Below, piece after piece: positions 17,383-25,544 of a DNA stretch of 64,000 nt. The DNA is from Bacteroidales bacterium UBA5536 (GTDB taxonomy: Bacteria; Bacteroidota; Bacteroidia; Bacteroidales; F082). The DNA lies in the NCBI GenBank assembly GCA_002426795.1, contig DINQ01000008.1:310001-374000 (forward strand), given 5' to 3'. The position numbers and the translations under genes are program-made. The stretch's first letter is position 1, and the number at the start of each line of letters is the position of its first letter. The notes beneath the pieces were generated by a model that did no database searches, was not told where the DNA came from, and was given only the letters and a program-made list of their open reading frames with translations.

Positions 17383-18336
17383 CTATTCGTCAAACAGGCT
17401 TTCAACAAACTTACGGCGGTTAAATATTTGAAGGTCTTCCATACGCTCTCCAATACCAATATATTTTACAGGAATTTTAAACTGATCAGAAATACCAATC
17501 ACAACGCCGCCTTTTGCCGTGCCATCCAGTTTTGTGAGCGCGAGCGCATTCACTTCAGTTGCTGTAGTAAACTGTCGTGCCTGCTCAATCGCATTTTGTC
17601 CTGTTGAAGCGTCCAACACCAACAAAATTTCGTGGGGAGCATCTACAACCACTTTTTGCATCACCGTTTTGATCTTGGTAAGTTCCTTCATCAGGTTGAC
17701 CTTGTTGTGCAGACGGCCCGCTGTATCGATGATAACTACGTCAGCCTGCTGGCTCACAGCTGATTTGAGCGTATCGAATGCAACAGATGCCGGGTCGGCG
17801 CCCATTCCTTGCGAAACAATCGGCACGTCAACGCGCTGCGACCAAATAGTCAGTTGATCAACAGCAGCAGCGCGAAATGTATCTGCTGCACCCAAAACAA
17901 CTTTTTTTCCGGCTTTTTTAAAATTGTAGGCCAGTTTTCCGATGGTTGTGGTTTTTCCTACACCGTTTACCCCAACCACCATAATAACATAGGGCTTTTT
18001 GCCTTTCGGGAGTTCAAAATCTTCTCCATCACCCGAATTGTTTTCTTGCAGCAAGCCTATGATTTCCTCTTTCAGTATTCCGTTAAGTTCATTTGTTCCA
18101 AGGTATTTGTCTCTTGAAACACGACTCTCAACACGCTCAATGATTTTTAGTGTAGTATGAACACCCACATCCGAAGTAACAAGTATTTCTTCCAGCTCAT
18201 CGAGCACTTCATCATCTACTTTCGACTTGCCAATGACAGCTTTAGAAAGCTTCGTGAATACACTTTGTCGTGTTTTCTCAAGCCCTTTGTCGAGGTCTTC
18301 TTTCTTATCTTTAGAGAAAAAGGAGAATAATCCCAT
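17383..18336 (-). CDS. ftsY: Signal recognition particle receptor FtsY
   Basis: About 317 residues from MGLFSFFSKDKK at 18336 (a start three codons upstream is possible). SRP GTPase: an N-domain helical bundle (about 20-100), G1 loop GVNGVGKT (about 122-129), DTFRAAA, DTAGR, and TKLDGTAKGG with the C-terminal DLQIFN. The short acidic A-domain is minimal, as usual in Bacteroidetes. It docks SRP-ribosome complexes at the inner membrane. It lies between a DUF4295 gene and rimO, a conserved order in this phylum. Confidence 0.96.
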   Translation of the reverse strand: MGLFSFFSKDKKEDLDKGLEKTRQSVFTKLSKAVIGKSKVDDEVLDELEEILVTSDVGVHTTLKIIERVESRVSRDKYLGTNELNGILKEEIIGLLQENNSGDGEDFELPKGKKPYVIMVVGVNGVGKTTTIGKLAYNFKKAGKKVVLGAADTFRAAAVDQLTIWSQRVDVPIVSQGMGADPASVAFDTLKSAVSQQADVVIIDTAGRLHNKVNLMKELTKIKTVMQKVVVDAPHEILLVLDASTGQNAIEQARQFTTATEVNALALTKLDGTAKGGVVIGISDQFKIPVKYIGIGERMEDLQIFNRRKFVESLFDE

Positions 18337-18353
18337 GGTTTGCAATGTATAAA

Positions 18354-18385
18354 CGAAAAAAGCTCTTCCAGTAAATGGAAAAGCT
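18354..18385 (-). terminator. Hairpin with T-tract between DUF4295 and ftsY
   Basis: Stem AGCTCTTCCA (18361-18370) with TGGAAAAGCT (18376-18385), one mismatch. On the minus strand it is followed by TTTTTT. Because ftsY starts right after it, it may act as a partial terminator that lowers ftsY-rimO expression relative to rpmG. Confidence 0.65.
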
Positions 18386-18409
18386 CATTTCAGATTCGTA
18401 TTTAGTTCA

Positions 18410-18562
18410 TTACCTCTTTGACAAAAACTCCTGAACCTTGTCGTTGGGTACAGTTGTTTCTGAAAAGGTATATGCGCCTGATTTAGGCGATTTTGTCATT
18501 CTGATTACTTTCGCAAACTCTTTTCCTGAAGCCTGCAGTGTAGCTACTACTTTCTTTGCCAT
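18410..18562 (-). CDS. DUF4295 small basic protein
   Basis: A 50-residue protein, MAKKVVATLQ... ending EFLSKR, rich in Lys. It is the DUF4295 family, found in Bacteroidetes immediately after rpmG and before ftsY, as here. It has the size and charge of a ribosome-associated protein. The exact role is not known to me. The start is nine bases downstream of the rpmG stop. Confidence 0.9.
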   Translation of the reverse strand: MAKKVVATLQASGKEFAKVIRMTKSPKSGAYTFSETTVPNDKVQEFLSKR

Positions 18563-18570
18563 GATCTAAT

Positions 18571-18759
18571 CTATTTAATCTCTTTGTGAACTGTCATCCT
18601 TTTCAGAATGGGGTTGTATTTTTTCAACTCCAGACGTTCAGGGGTGTTTTTTTTGTTTTTTGTGGAGATATACCTCGAAGTTCCGGGCATTCCACTGGCT
18701 TTATGCTCTGTGCACTCCAGAATTACCTGTCCGCGCGCTTCTTTCGTTTTCTTGGCCAT
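18571..18759 (-). CDS. rpmG: 50S ribosomal protein L33
   Basis: 62 residues starting MAKKTKEARGQVILECTEH, with the family segments SRYISTKNKKNTPERLELKKYNP and a C-terminal VHKEIK. It has a single Cys, so it is the zinc-independent form. In many Bacteroidetes rpmB (L28) precedes it, but here the promoter is directly upstream and rpmB is absent from the window. Confidence 0.96.
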   Translation of the reverse strand: MAKKTKEARGQVILECTEHKASGMPGTSRYISTKNKKNTPERLELKKYNPILKRMTVHKEIK

Positions 18760-18787
18760 GTTAAATTCTTTTCAAAATTTTGGACTG

Positions 18788-18818
18788 CAAAAGTATAACT
18801 TTTCGGATAACTATCCAA
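18788..18818 (-). promoter_or_regulatory. Promoter of rpmG-DUF4295-ftsY-rimO
   Basis: Minus strand TTGG (18815-18818), 19 bases, TACTTTTG (18788-18795), close to TTTG-N19-TAnnTTTG. The -7 element is 28 bases upstream of rpmG. Confidence 0.75.
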
Positions 18819-18836
18819 GTAAAAGATTTAAAAAAA

Positions 18837-19475
18837 TTATTGAACATGAAAGATGTTTCGCAAATAGGGCTCAATGCCGGTGAAGAAGAACTCTACTGCA
18901 ATCACCATAACAATCAATCCCATTAGTTTCATCATGATTTTATTGCCTGTATCGCCCATGATGCGCATAATCTTGTTTCCACTTAGCAAAATAATCAAAA
19001 TGAGCACACAAACAACCAGAATGGATGAGATAAGTGTAGCTTTCTCCGCAGCATTTCTACTTTGATCCATCAGGATAATTGCATTTGTGATTGAACCAGG
19101 TCCGGCAATCATGGGTATCCCAAGTGGCGTTATCGAAACATCCTCCACATATTTATTCACTTCCTCGGGTGTGATTTTAATCGGACTCAGACGTGCATTG
19201 AGCATGTCGTAGCCCATAATAAAAAACAACACCCCTCCCACCACCTTGAGTCCGGCAACTGAAATCCCGAAAAAGCTAAAAAGCATCTGCCCACCAAAAG
19301 CAAAAACGATCAACGTAAAAAAGGCAGTAACCAAGGCTTTGATGGCCGTGAGCCTGCGTTGTCGAGAGTTCAATCCGGAAGTCATCGACAAAAACACGGG
19401 CATTACGCCAAGCGGATTCATCAAAGTGATGAAAGAAGTAAAATAAAGCAACCACAAAGTAAGATAATCACCCAT
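18837..19475 (-). CDS. MarC family integral membrane protein
   Basis: 212 residues with six hydrophobic segments and the family motifs FITLMNPLGVMPVFLSMT (N-terminus) and TPLGIPMIAGPGSITNAIILM (middle). This is the MarC/YhgN (UPF0056, NAAT) family, whose transported substrate is uncertain; some archaeal members transport neutral amino acids. It lies 12 bases downstream of ftcD, so it probably belongs to the histidine degradation unit. Confidence 0.9.
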   Translation of the reverse strand: MGDYLTLWLLYFTSFITLMNPLGVMPVFLSMTSGLNSRQRRLTAIKALVTAFFTLIVFAFGGQMLFSFFGISVAGLKVVGGVLFFIMGYDMLNARLSPIKITPEEVNKYVEDVSITPLGIPMIAGPGSITNAIILMDQSRNAAEKATLISSILVVCVLILIILLSGNKIMRIMGDTGNKIMMKLMGLIVMVIAVEFFFTGIEPYLRNIFHVQ

Positions 19476-19487
19476 TGGAAGGCTTTG

Positions 19488-21185
19488 TTATTTAAGGTTT
19501 TGAATCACATTATTCACCTGAGCCAAAATCATTGCTTCCTTTTGCATACATTCATCTGCGATTTTTTGCGCTTCTGCAATCATTCTGTTGGCAAAATCCT
19601 TGTCATCAATACCGGCTGCATTGATTTTCACATTTAAAAAAGCACCCAATACGGCTGTTCGTGCACATAGCGCACCAACTCCGGCATCGGAAACCGAATT
19701 GGGATTTCCGTCTTTTGCCATGGCTTCCAAAAGTTCCATGCTACTGAAGCTGGTTTGCATGACTTTAAATGGTATTTCAATCGCATACTTCGAAGCATCT
19801 TCGATAGCCTGTTTGCGGATGTTTTTCTCAGCTTCTGTCTTTTTGGGTAAGCTGAAAGCATCCATAATTTTGTTGAACGCATTGGTATCTTCATCCACCA
19901 GAAATAACAACTGATCTTTGAGTTTTTGTCCCTTTTCGGCCCAATCAGAAAAATATTGCCAGCGATCGTCCCATCCACGTTTATGCGAAGACAGATTGGC
20001 TACCATGGTTCCCAATGAAGCACCCAGAGCACCTGCCAAAGCAGCAATTGAGCCACCTCCTGGTGCAGGAGATTCAGATGCTGTTTCGTTGTTAAAACCC
20101 TTTACGGTAAAATCTACCAGCTTTTTTGATTTGTCCTCAGCAGCAAGTTTGTATTCAATGATTTTTTCTTGGGGATCAAATGGCTTCAGGTCATCGAGTC
20201 CCATCGATTTTACCGCAATTTTGATCAGTTCTTGTTCATCAACGCCAAGAGAGCGCTGCTGCTTTGCCAAAAAATACTTTCCTGCATCCAGCAGTGCTTT
20301 CAATGGAATTAAACCAACCAGCTCTGAACCTGTAACCCTGATACCCCTTGCTTCGGCTTTTTTACATACTTCATCAAATGCCACGTGCACTGGTGTGATG
20401 CCAATATTGGTCAAATTCATCGAAATCTGTGCAATTCCGTATTCTTCTATAAACCAACCAATGGCTTTAACTGCCTTGAGCGAGCCAGGAATAAACACCT
20501 GATTGCCTTTTTCGTCTTTCACAATTTTACCGGTGATCGGGTCGCCCTCTCTTTTTACGCGCCCTTTTTCGCGCACATCAAAAGCAATAGAGTTAGCGCG
20601 ACGGGTTGAAGTTGTATTCAGGTTGACATTAAAGGCCACCAAAAAGTCGCGTGCGCCAACTGCAGTAGCACCTGATTTTGCATTGAGACTGACAGGACCA
20701 AAGTCTGGTTTCCACTGCGGATTCGATAATTTTTCAGCAAGTCCTTCATATTCACCCGAACGGCAATTGGCCAGGTTTTTCCTTTCAGGCGTAAAAGCTG
20801 CATTTTCGTAGCAATAGACCGAGATTCCCAGTTCATCCCCGATTCTTTTGGCCAGCTTACGGGCATATTCTACTGTTTCTTCCATGCTGATATTGGCTAC
20901 CGGAATCAAAGGACAGACATCTGTTGCTCCCATGCGTGGATGTTCGCCTTTGTGTTTTCTCATATCAATAATTTCAGAAGCCTTTTTCACTGCCTGAAAT
21001 GCTGCCTCAATCACTTCATCAGGAGAGCCAACTATGGTCACAACTGTACGGTTTGTTGCAGCTCCCGGATCGACATCCAATAATTTTACGCCTTCAACAG
21101 CTTCAATTCTATCTGTAATCTGCTTGATGATGGTCATATCGCGACCTTCGCTAAAATTGGGCACACATTCTATGAGTTTTTTCAT
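19488..21185 (-). CDS. ftcD: Bifunctional glutamate formimidoyltransferase / formimidotetrahydrofolate cyclodeaminase
   Basis: 565 residues joining two enzymes of histidine breakdown. The N-terminal half (1 to about 335, starting MKKLIECVPNFSEGRD) transfers the formimino group from formiminoglutamate to tetrahydrofolate, releasing glutamate. The C-terminal part (about 360-565, with ESPAPGGGSIAALAGALGASLG) releases ammonia to form methenyl-THF. This is the same domain order as the vertebrate enzyme. It lies 26 bases downstream of hutI and 12 bases upstream of marC. hutH and hutU are not in the window. Confidence 0.95.
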   Translation of the reverse strand: MKKLIECVPNFSEGRDMTIIKQITDRIEAVEGVKLLDVDPGAATNRTVVTIVGSPDEVIEAAFQAVKKASEIIDMRKHKGEHPRMGATDVCPLIPVANISMEETVEYARKLAKRIGDELGISVYCYENAAFTPERKNLANCRSGEYEGLAEKLSNPQWKPDFGPVSLNAKSGATAVGARDFLVAFNVNLNTTSTRRANSIAFDVREKGRVKREGDPITGKIVKDEKGNQVFIPGSLKAVKAIGWFIEEYGIAQISMNLTNIGITPVHVAFDEVCKKAEARGIRVTGSELVGLIPLKALLDAGKYFLAKQQRSLGVDEQELIKIAVKSMGLDDLKPFDPQEKIIEYKLAAEDKSKKLVDFTVKGFNNETASESPAPGGGSIAALAGALGASLGTMVANLSSHKRGWDDRWQYFSDWAEKGQKLKDQLLFLVDEDTNAFNKIMDAFSLPKKTEAEKNIRKQAIEDASKYAIEIPFKVMQTSFSSMELLEAMAKDGNPNSVSDAGVGALCARTAVLGAFLNVKINAAGIDDKDFANRMIAEAQKIADECMQKEAMILAQVNNVIQNLK

Positions 21186-21211
21186 AAAAGACTTTTTATC
21201 AATTGTTTAAC

Positions 21212-22459
21212 TTATTGTAAATTTCCATTTAGGATTACTTTCTCTACTTTATTTGTTCCATAATAATAGGGCAGATATTCAAGACCCGGAATTGGTTTTG
21301 TGACAATCAGATTAGCAATTTTTCCCAGCGAAACACTACCGAGTTCCTCACTGATTCCCATGGCATAGGCACCATTGAGGGTGCAGGCATTCAGTCCTTC
21401 TTCGGGGGTGAGCCGATAAAGAATGCTGGCCATCGATAAAATCAGTTGCATATTTCCTGATGGTGAACTACCGGGATTAAAATCTGAAGCCATGGCGATT
21501 GGCAAACCTGCATCGAGCATTTTTCTGGCTGGTGCATAGGGCATATTCAGAAAAAAAGCTGCGCCCGGCAAAATGGTTGCGATGGTCTCAGTATTTTTTA
21601 GCGCTTCAATTTCAGCGTCACCTGTGTATTCAAGATGGTCGACAGACAACGCATTGTACTTTACTCCAATCTGGATACCTCCTGAATAATCAAGTTCATT
21701 GGCGTGAATTTTAGGTCTGAGGCCATACTTCATCCCTGCATTTAATATGCGATCAGTATCTTCCTCCGTAAAGAAACCTTTGTCACAAAAAACGTCAATA
21801 AAATCTGCGAGATCCTCCCCGGCCACCATTGGAATCATTTCATTGATAACGAGATCGACATACTCCGACTGGCGCCCTCTATATTTCATTGGAACGGCAT
21901 GTGCACCCAAAAATGTTGATCTGATTGTAAGTGGAGAAGAAGTTCTGAGTTTTCTGATAACCCGAAGCATTTTAAGTTCAGATTCTGTTGTTAACCCATA
22001 GCCGCTTTTGATTTCAACAGCGCCTGTCCCATAACTGATAATCTCGTTGAGTCGTTCAGCAGCTTTATCAAACAATTCAGCTTCGCTAACGTTTTGCATT
22101 TTTTGGGCGGAGTTTAGTATGCCACCTCCCCTTTTTGCAATTTCTTCATAACTCAAGCCATTGATTTTATCAACATACTCTATTTCACGCGAAGCAGGAT
22201 AAACCAGGTGTGTATGGCTATCGCAAAAGGCAGGCAAAACCAATCGGTCAGAAGCATCAATTTGCTCATCAGCAGGCACTTGTTTTGCAATCTGGGCATA
22301 TTCGGCACTCTTCATCTCGCCGAAAGCAACAATTTTGTTTTCTTGAATGTGAATATAAGCGTCATACAAGCGTCCGGTCTTTTTCATTTCGTGACCAAGC
22401 AACACGCTTTTACCCTCATTTTCAATTCCGAGCAACTCTTTAATCGAGTGGATAAGCAT
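21212..22459 (-). CDS. hutI: Imidazolonepropionase
   Basis: About 415 residues starting MLIHSIKELLG at 22459. The open frame runs on to 22531, but the promoter -7 element at 22487-22494 lies inside that extension, so the shorter start is preferred. Amidohydrolase that opens imidazolonepropionate to formiminoglutamate. Metal-binding residues are visible in FCDSHTHLVYPASRE and later HANELDYSGG and DHLEYTG. It feeds FtcD encoded immediately downstream. Confidence 0.95.
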   Translation of the reverse strand: MLIHSIKELLGIENEGKSVLLGHEMKKTGRLYDAYIHIQENKIVAFGEMKSAEYAQIAKQVPADEQIDASDRLVLPAFCDSHTHLVYPASREIEYVDKINGLSYEEIAKRGGGILNSAQKMQNVSEAELFDKAAERLNEIISYGTGAVEIKSGYGLTTESELKMLRVIRKLRTSSPLTIRSTFLGAHAVPMKYRGRQSEYVDLVINEMIPMVAGEDLADFIDVFCDKGFFTEEDTDRILNAGMKYGLRPKIHANELDYSGGIQIGVKYNALSVDHLEYTGDAEIEALKNTETIATILPGAAFFLNMPYAPARKMLDAGLPIAMASDFNPGSSPSGNMQLILSMASILYRLTPEEGLNACTLNGAYAMGISEELGSVSLGKIANLIVTKPIPGLEYLPYYYGTNKVEKVILNGNLQ

Positions 22460-22486
22460 AAGGCAAAAAGGGTTTATTTCTATGGG

Positions 22487-22517
22487 CAAAAGTAAGGTTT
22501 TCAGCTGAATGAACAAG
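22487..22517 (-). promoter_or_regulatory. Promoter of hutI-ftcD-marC
   Basis: Minus strand CTTG (22514-22517), 19 bases, TACTTTTG (22487-22494). 27 bases upstream of the chosen hutI start; it decides that start. Confidence 0.75.
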
Positions 22518-22624
22518 GTCCGACAAAGCATGAATTAAGGACTCTCTTTATTGAAGAATAGGTAGTAAAATAATTAAGAATGTTTCTAAATTATTTGAGC
22601 GCTCGTTAAAATTGAAATCATTTA

Positions 22625-22632
22625 TACTTTTG
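22625..22632 (+). promoter_or_regulatory. Probable -7 element for the C10 protease gene
   Basis: TACTTTTG on the plus strand, 129 bases upstream of the ATG at 22762. The -33 region is poor. The leader would contain the repeat at 22673-22760. Confidence 0.5.
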
Positions 22633-22672
22633 TGGCATACCAAAATATTTTTCAACTTATCATTTCTTCAAG

Positions 22673-22760
22673 ATGAAATATCCATAAGAATATCATCATA
22701 CCCATTGTAATGAAAATTCATGGATATTCCATTTGACCTATGAAATCAAAATTATTTACA
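22673..22760 (+). repeat. Dispersed leader repeat, copy A
   Basis: About 88 bases beginning ATGAAATATCCAT and ending ATTATTTACA, one base before the ATG of the C10 protease gene. Its first 53 bases match copy C (51193-51289, opposite strand) at 50 positions, and its last 25 match at 24. ATGAAATATCCAT and the inner ATGGATATTCCAT are complementary at 12 of 13 positions, so the element can fold. The unit is read in the same direction relative to the following gene as in the mrpB copy. Confidence 0.85.
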
Positions 22761-22761
22761 A

Positions 22762-24852
22762 ATGAAATCAAAAATTTTACTTTCAGCCATCTTAACACTT
22801 TTTGTTAGTCTGGCGGCTTTTAGCGCAAAAGTGCAACCGGAACTTGCCAAAACTGTCGGCAAGAATTTCTTTTTTGAACGTCAGTGTCAATTTAACCAAG
22901 TCGTTGATTACAAATCAATTACTATTGAAAACATTGTCAATTATCAAGATGCATTTTACATTCTAAATTTCGAAAATGGTTGGGTGTTGGTTGCGGCTCG
23001 CGATGAGCGCCAACCAGTCATTGGTTACAACTTCGAAGGAAGCTTTCCGGCTGAAATTAAAAGTCCTAACGTAAAAAGCTGGTTACAAACATTCGTTGAT
23101 GAAGCACGTTTTATCGAAAATAACGAAATTTCAGTTGATGCAGCTACTCAGGATGCCTGGGAATATTACCAGCAAAACAGTGCTTTAGCCTATCGCACCG
23201 AAAAAAACAGAGATATTGCAACTCCATTGTTAACCAACATCTGGAACCAGGATGATCCATACAATTTGTTGTGCCCGGTTGATGCAGCAGGTCCTGGTGG
23301 ACATGTTTATGTTGGTTGTGTGGCTACTGCTATGTCTATGATCATGCACTATTGGCGTTATCCATTGCATGGGTTTGGACAACACAGTTACAACGCGTAT
23401 CCGTATGGTATGCAAACTGTGAATTATGCTGAAGCAACTTATAACTGGGATAATATGCTGGATGAAATTGATTCCGAAAACCCATTTGACATCGCCCAGA
23501 TTGGCTATCATGCAGCTGTTAGCGTTGACATGATGTTTGCCGCAGATGGGTCAGGCGCCTATAGTGATGAGGTTCCTTATGCCATGCGCACCTATTTTAA
23601 CTATGACAATTCTGTACAATATTTACGTAAAAGCAATTACCCGCTGGCCACCTGGGAGACACTCATCCAGGATCAGCTTAATAGCTTAAAACCAGTTTAT
23701 TATAGCGGACAAAGCACCGAAGGTGGTCACGCATTTGTATGCGACGGCTACCAGGGAAGTGATTATTACCATTTCAATTTTGGATGGAGTGGCAGCTCAA
23801 ATGGCTGGTACTCACTATCGGATGTCAATGGTTTCAGCAGCGGCCAGGGCATTGTCAGAAATATATTCCCAAAAGATCCAGATTATCCCTACGTAACTAT
23901 GACTGGCCAGGAAGTGCTTTCAAATGTTTCCGGCTCCTTCACCGATGGCAGCGGACCTATTGAAGACTATCCTGCTGGAATGGATGTCAGCTGGTTGATT
24001 TCTCCCCAAAACGAAAACGATTCTATTTCTTCTATCCGGCTTAAGTTTATCCAATTCAATACGGCATCATCTGATGTGCTAACAGTTTATGCCGGACCCA
24101 CCACAGATGACGAAATTTTAGGACAGTTTTCAGGAGATGAAATTCCGGCAGCAATCCTATCGCAAACAAACGCCTTGCTTGTCACTTTTACAAGTACAGG
24201 CTCTGCACCCGGATTCCAGCTGGAATATGACGCCACCATGCCAAACTGGTGTAATGGCACAACTGCCTTTACTGAGCCTTTTGGTTCATTATCTGACGGT
24301 AGCGGCACTTTCCAATACAACAATCGTACGACTTGTATTTATGTTTTCCAGGTTCAAGGAGCAAACACCTACACCTTCTCGTTTGATAAAATGGCTACAG
24401 AACCAGGGAATGACGTATTGAAGTTTTTCAAGGCAGGCAATCAGCTTGTTCAGACCATTTCGGGCACGGAAATCCCTGAAAGTTTCACCATTGAAGCCAG
24501 TATGGTTTATTTTACCTGGACAACCAACAGCACTGTTCGCGATGACGGTTGGGAAATCAACTATACCACCGATCTCGTTGGCACGCATGAACTGTCAGAC
24601 AAAAATGTATTGTCTATTTATCCAAACCCTGCTGATCAGGAAATCAGAATCAGTAGCAGCCAGTTGATGAATGGCAATAATAAAATCGTTCTCTTAAACA
24701 ATGCCGGACAGCAGGTTAAATCGTGGGTTTTACAGGATCTCTATCCTGCAAGCGAAACTGTTTTAACCATCTCAGATGTGCCAGCAGGATTGTATTTGTT
24801 GATGTATGAAAATGGTGGTCAAACCATCCGCGAAAAAATTATTGTACAATAA
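22762..24852 (+). CDS. Secreted C10 family cysteine protease with T9SS sorting domain
   Basis: 696 residues: signal peptide (1-22), propeptide with the inhibitor-like fold of the streptopain group (about 25-150), C10 catalytic domain with Cys186 in YVGCVATAMSM and His323 in GGHAFVCDGY, followed by NFGWSG. Two beta-rich segments (about 385-590) with CUB-like spacing follow, each with a SDGSG turn. It ends in a type A T9SS sorting domain (about 605-696, SIYPNPADQEIRIS). This is the SpeB/interpain/PrtT group, probably a surface or secreted protein-degrading enzyme. It lies in single-gene context, with a bidirectional terminator after it and the dispersed repeat right in front. Confidence 0.92.
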   Translation: MKSKILLSAILTLFVSLAAFSAKVQPELAKTVGKNFFFERQCQFNQVVDYKSITIENIVNYQDAFYILNFENGWVLVAARDERQPVIGYNFEGSFPAEIKSPNVKSWLQTFVDEARFIENNEISVDAATQDAWEYYQQNSALAYRTEKNRDIATPLLTNIWNQDDPYNLLCPVDAAGPGGHVYVGCVATAMSMIMHYWRYPLHGFGQHSYNAYPYGMQTVNYAEATYNWDNMLDEIDSENPFDIAQIGYHAAVSVDMMFAADGSGAYSDEVPYAMRTYFNYDNSVQYLRKSNYPLATWETLIQDQLNSLKPVYYSGQSTEGGHAFVCDGYQGSDYYHFNFGWSGSSNGWYSLSDVNGFSSGQGIVRNIFPKDPDYPYVTMTGQEVLSNVSGSFTDGSGPIEDYPAGMDVSWLISPQNENDSISSIRLKFIQFNTASSDVLTVYAGPTTDDEILGQFSGDEIPAAILSQTNALLVTFTSTGSAPGFQLEYDATMPNWCNGTTAFTEPFGSLSDGSGTFQYNNRTTCIYVFQVQGANTYTFSFDKMATEPGNDVLKFFKAGNQLVQTISGTEIPESFTIEASMVYFTWTTNSTVRDDGWEINYTTDLVGTHELSDKNVLSIYPNPADQEIRISSSQLMNGNNKIVLLNNAGQQVKSWVLQDLYPASETVLTISDVPAGLYLLMYENGGQTIREKIIVQ

Positions 24853-24871
24853 AACCTTAGGGAATAAAAAT

Positions 24872-24910
24872 AAAAAAACTGCCATTTCTGTCGAAATGGC
24901 AGTTTTTTTT
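24872..24910. terminator. Bidirectional intrinsic terminator
   Basis: Stem ACTGCCATTTC (24878-24888) with GAAATGGCAGT (24893-24903) and a 4-base loop, preceded by A7 and followed by T8. It serves the C10 gene (+) and the convergent zinc-ribbon gene (-), whose stop codon overlaps the T run. Confidence 0.92.
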
Positions 24911-25322
24911 ATTCTTTGATTTGCTGAACCAGCTCCTGCAATAGATTCGCCTTTTCGCTGTTTTCGAGGCATTCGGTAATGCGCGTCTTGAATTTCCAGC
25001 ACGTCATTTGTCTGCGATCAAACATTCGGCTAATTTCGTAGCTTGAAACTTCGGGATTGTTACAAACAGCCCTGGCCAATTCGATCGCTTCGGTTAAAGG
25101 AATTTTGCAACGGTGAAAGATGGTGTGAGCGGTGGCTGACTCTTCCGACTTGCATCTTGTACAACGGCGCGAAAAAGGTTTCTTTCCACTGCAATAATTT
25201 GTGTGACCACATTTGCGACAAACGAACCCATCTTTCCATTTGAAAGCCGCTAGTGCCTCTAAAACAGCTAATTCACCTGTCAATTCAATCTCTTCGACTT
25301 TTTCTGTCAGCTTGTCAGTCAT
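24909..25322 (-). CDS. Stand-alone transposase-type zinc-ribbon protein
   Basis: 137 residues. A zinc ribbon with C35-RK-C38 and C54-TR-C57, then ESATAHTIFHRCKIPLTEAIELA, matching the N-terminal zinc-ribbon and helix region of IS1595/ISXO2-type transposases. The DDE catalytic domain is missing: the protein ends about 80 residues after the ribbon with a helix-rich segment. No inverted repeats or target duplications are evident around it, and it has a proper stop inside a terminator. It looks like a domesticated DNA-binding protein, although a degraded transposon fragment is possible. Confidence 0.7.
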   Translation of the reverse strand: MTDKLTEKVEEIELTGELAVLEALAAFKWKDGFVCRKCGHTNYCSGKKPFSRRCTRCKSEESATAHTIFHRCKIPLTEAIELARAVCNNPEVSSYEISRMFDRRQMTCWKFKTRITECLENSEKANLLQELVQQIKE

Positions 25323-25506
25323 TCGGTTATTTCAAATTATTCTGGCGTTAAACATCTATTTTTCACTAAATCATTGCTTTCCATACTACATTTCGCAAAT
25401 TTTTTTATAACAAAATGTCATTTCAACCGTTTAAGAATTTTGGAATGCAATTTGTTTGCAAAGATAACAAAAAGTGATATTTAAGCGATTTAATAATAAA
25501 TTTGTT

Positions 25507-25514
25507 TATTTTTG
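25507..25514 (+). promoter_or_regulatory. Probable -7 element for the thioredoxin pair
   Basis: TATTTTTG on the plus strand, 30 bases upstream of the ATG at 25545; -33 motif not convincing. Confidence 0.45.
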
Positions 25515-25544
25515 TCGCGGAAAATTTAACCCCTTTTACTCAAT

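Noticed and set aside
22460..22531. Longer N-terminus of hutI
   Set aside because: The promoter -7 element (22487-22494) lies inside the extension, so it cannot be transcribed from there; start at 22459 preferred.
24909..25322. Insertion sequence remnant
   Set aside because: No inverted repeats, target duplication or DDE domain were found; kept as a stand-alone gene, not a mobile element.
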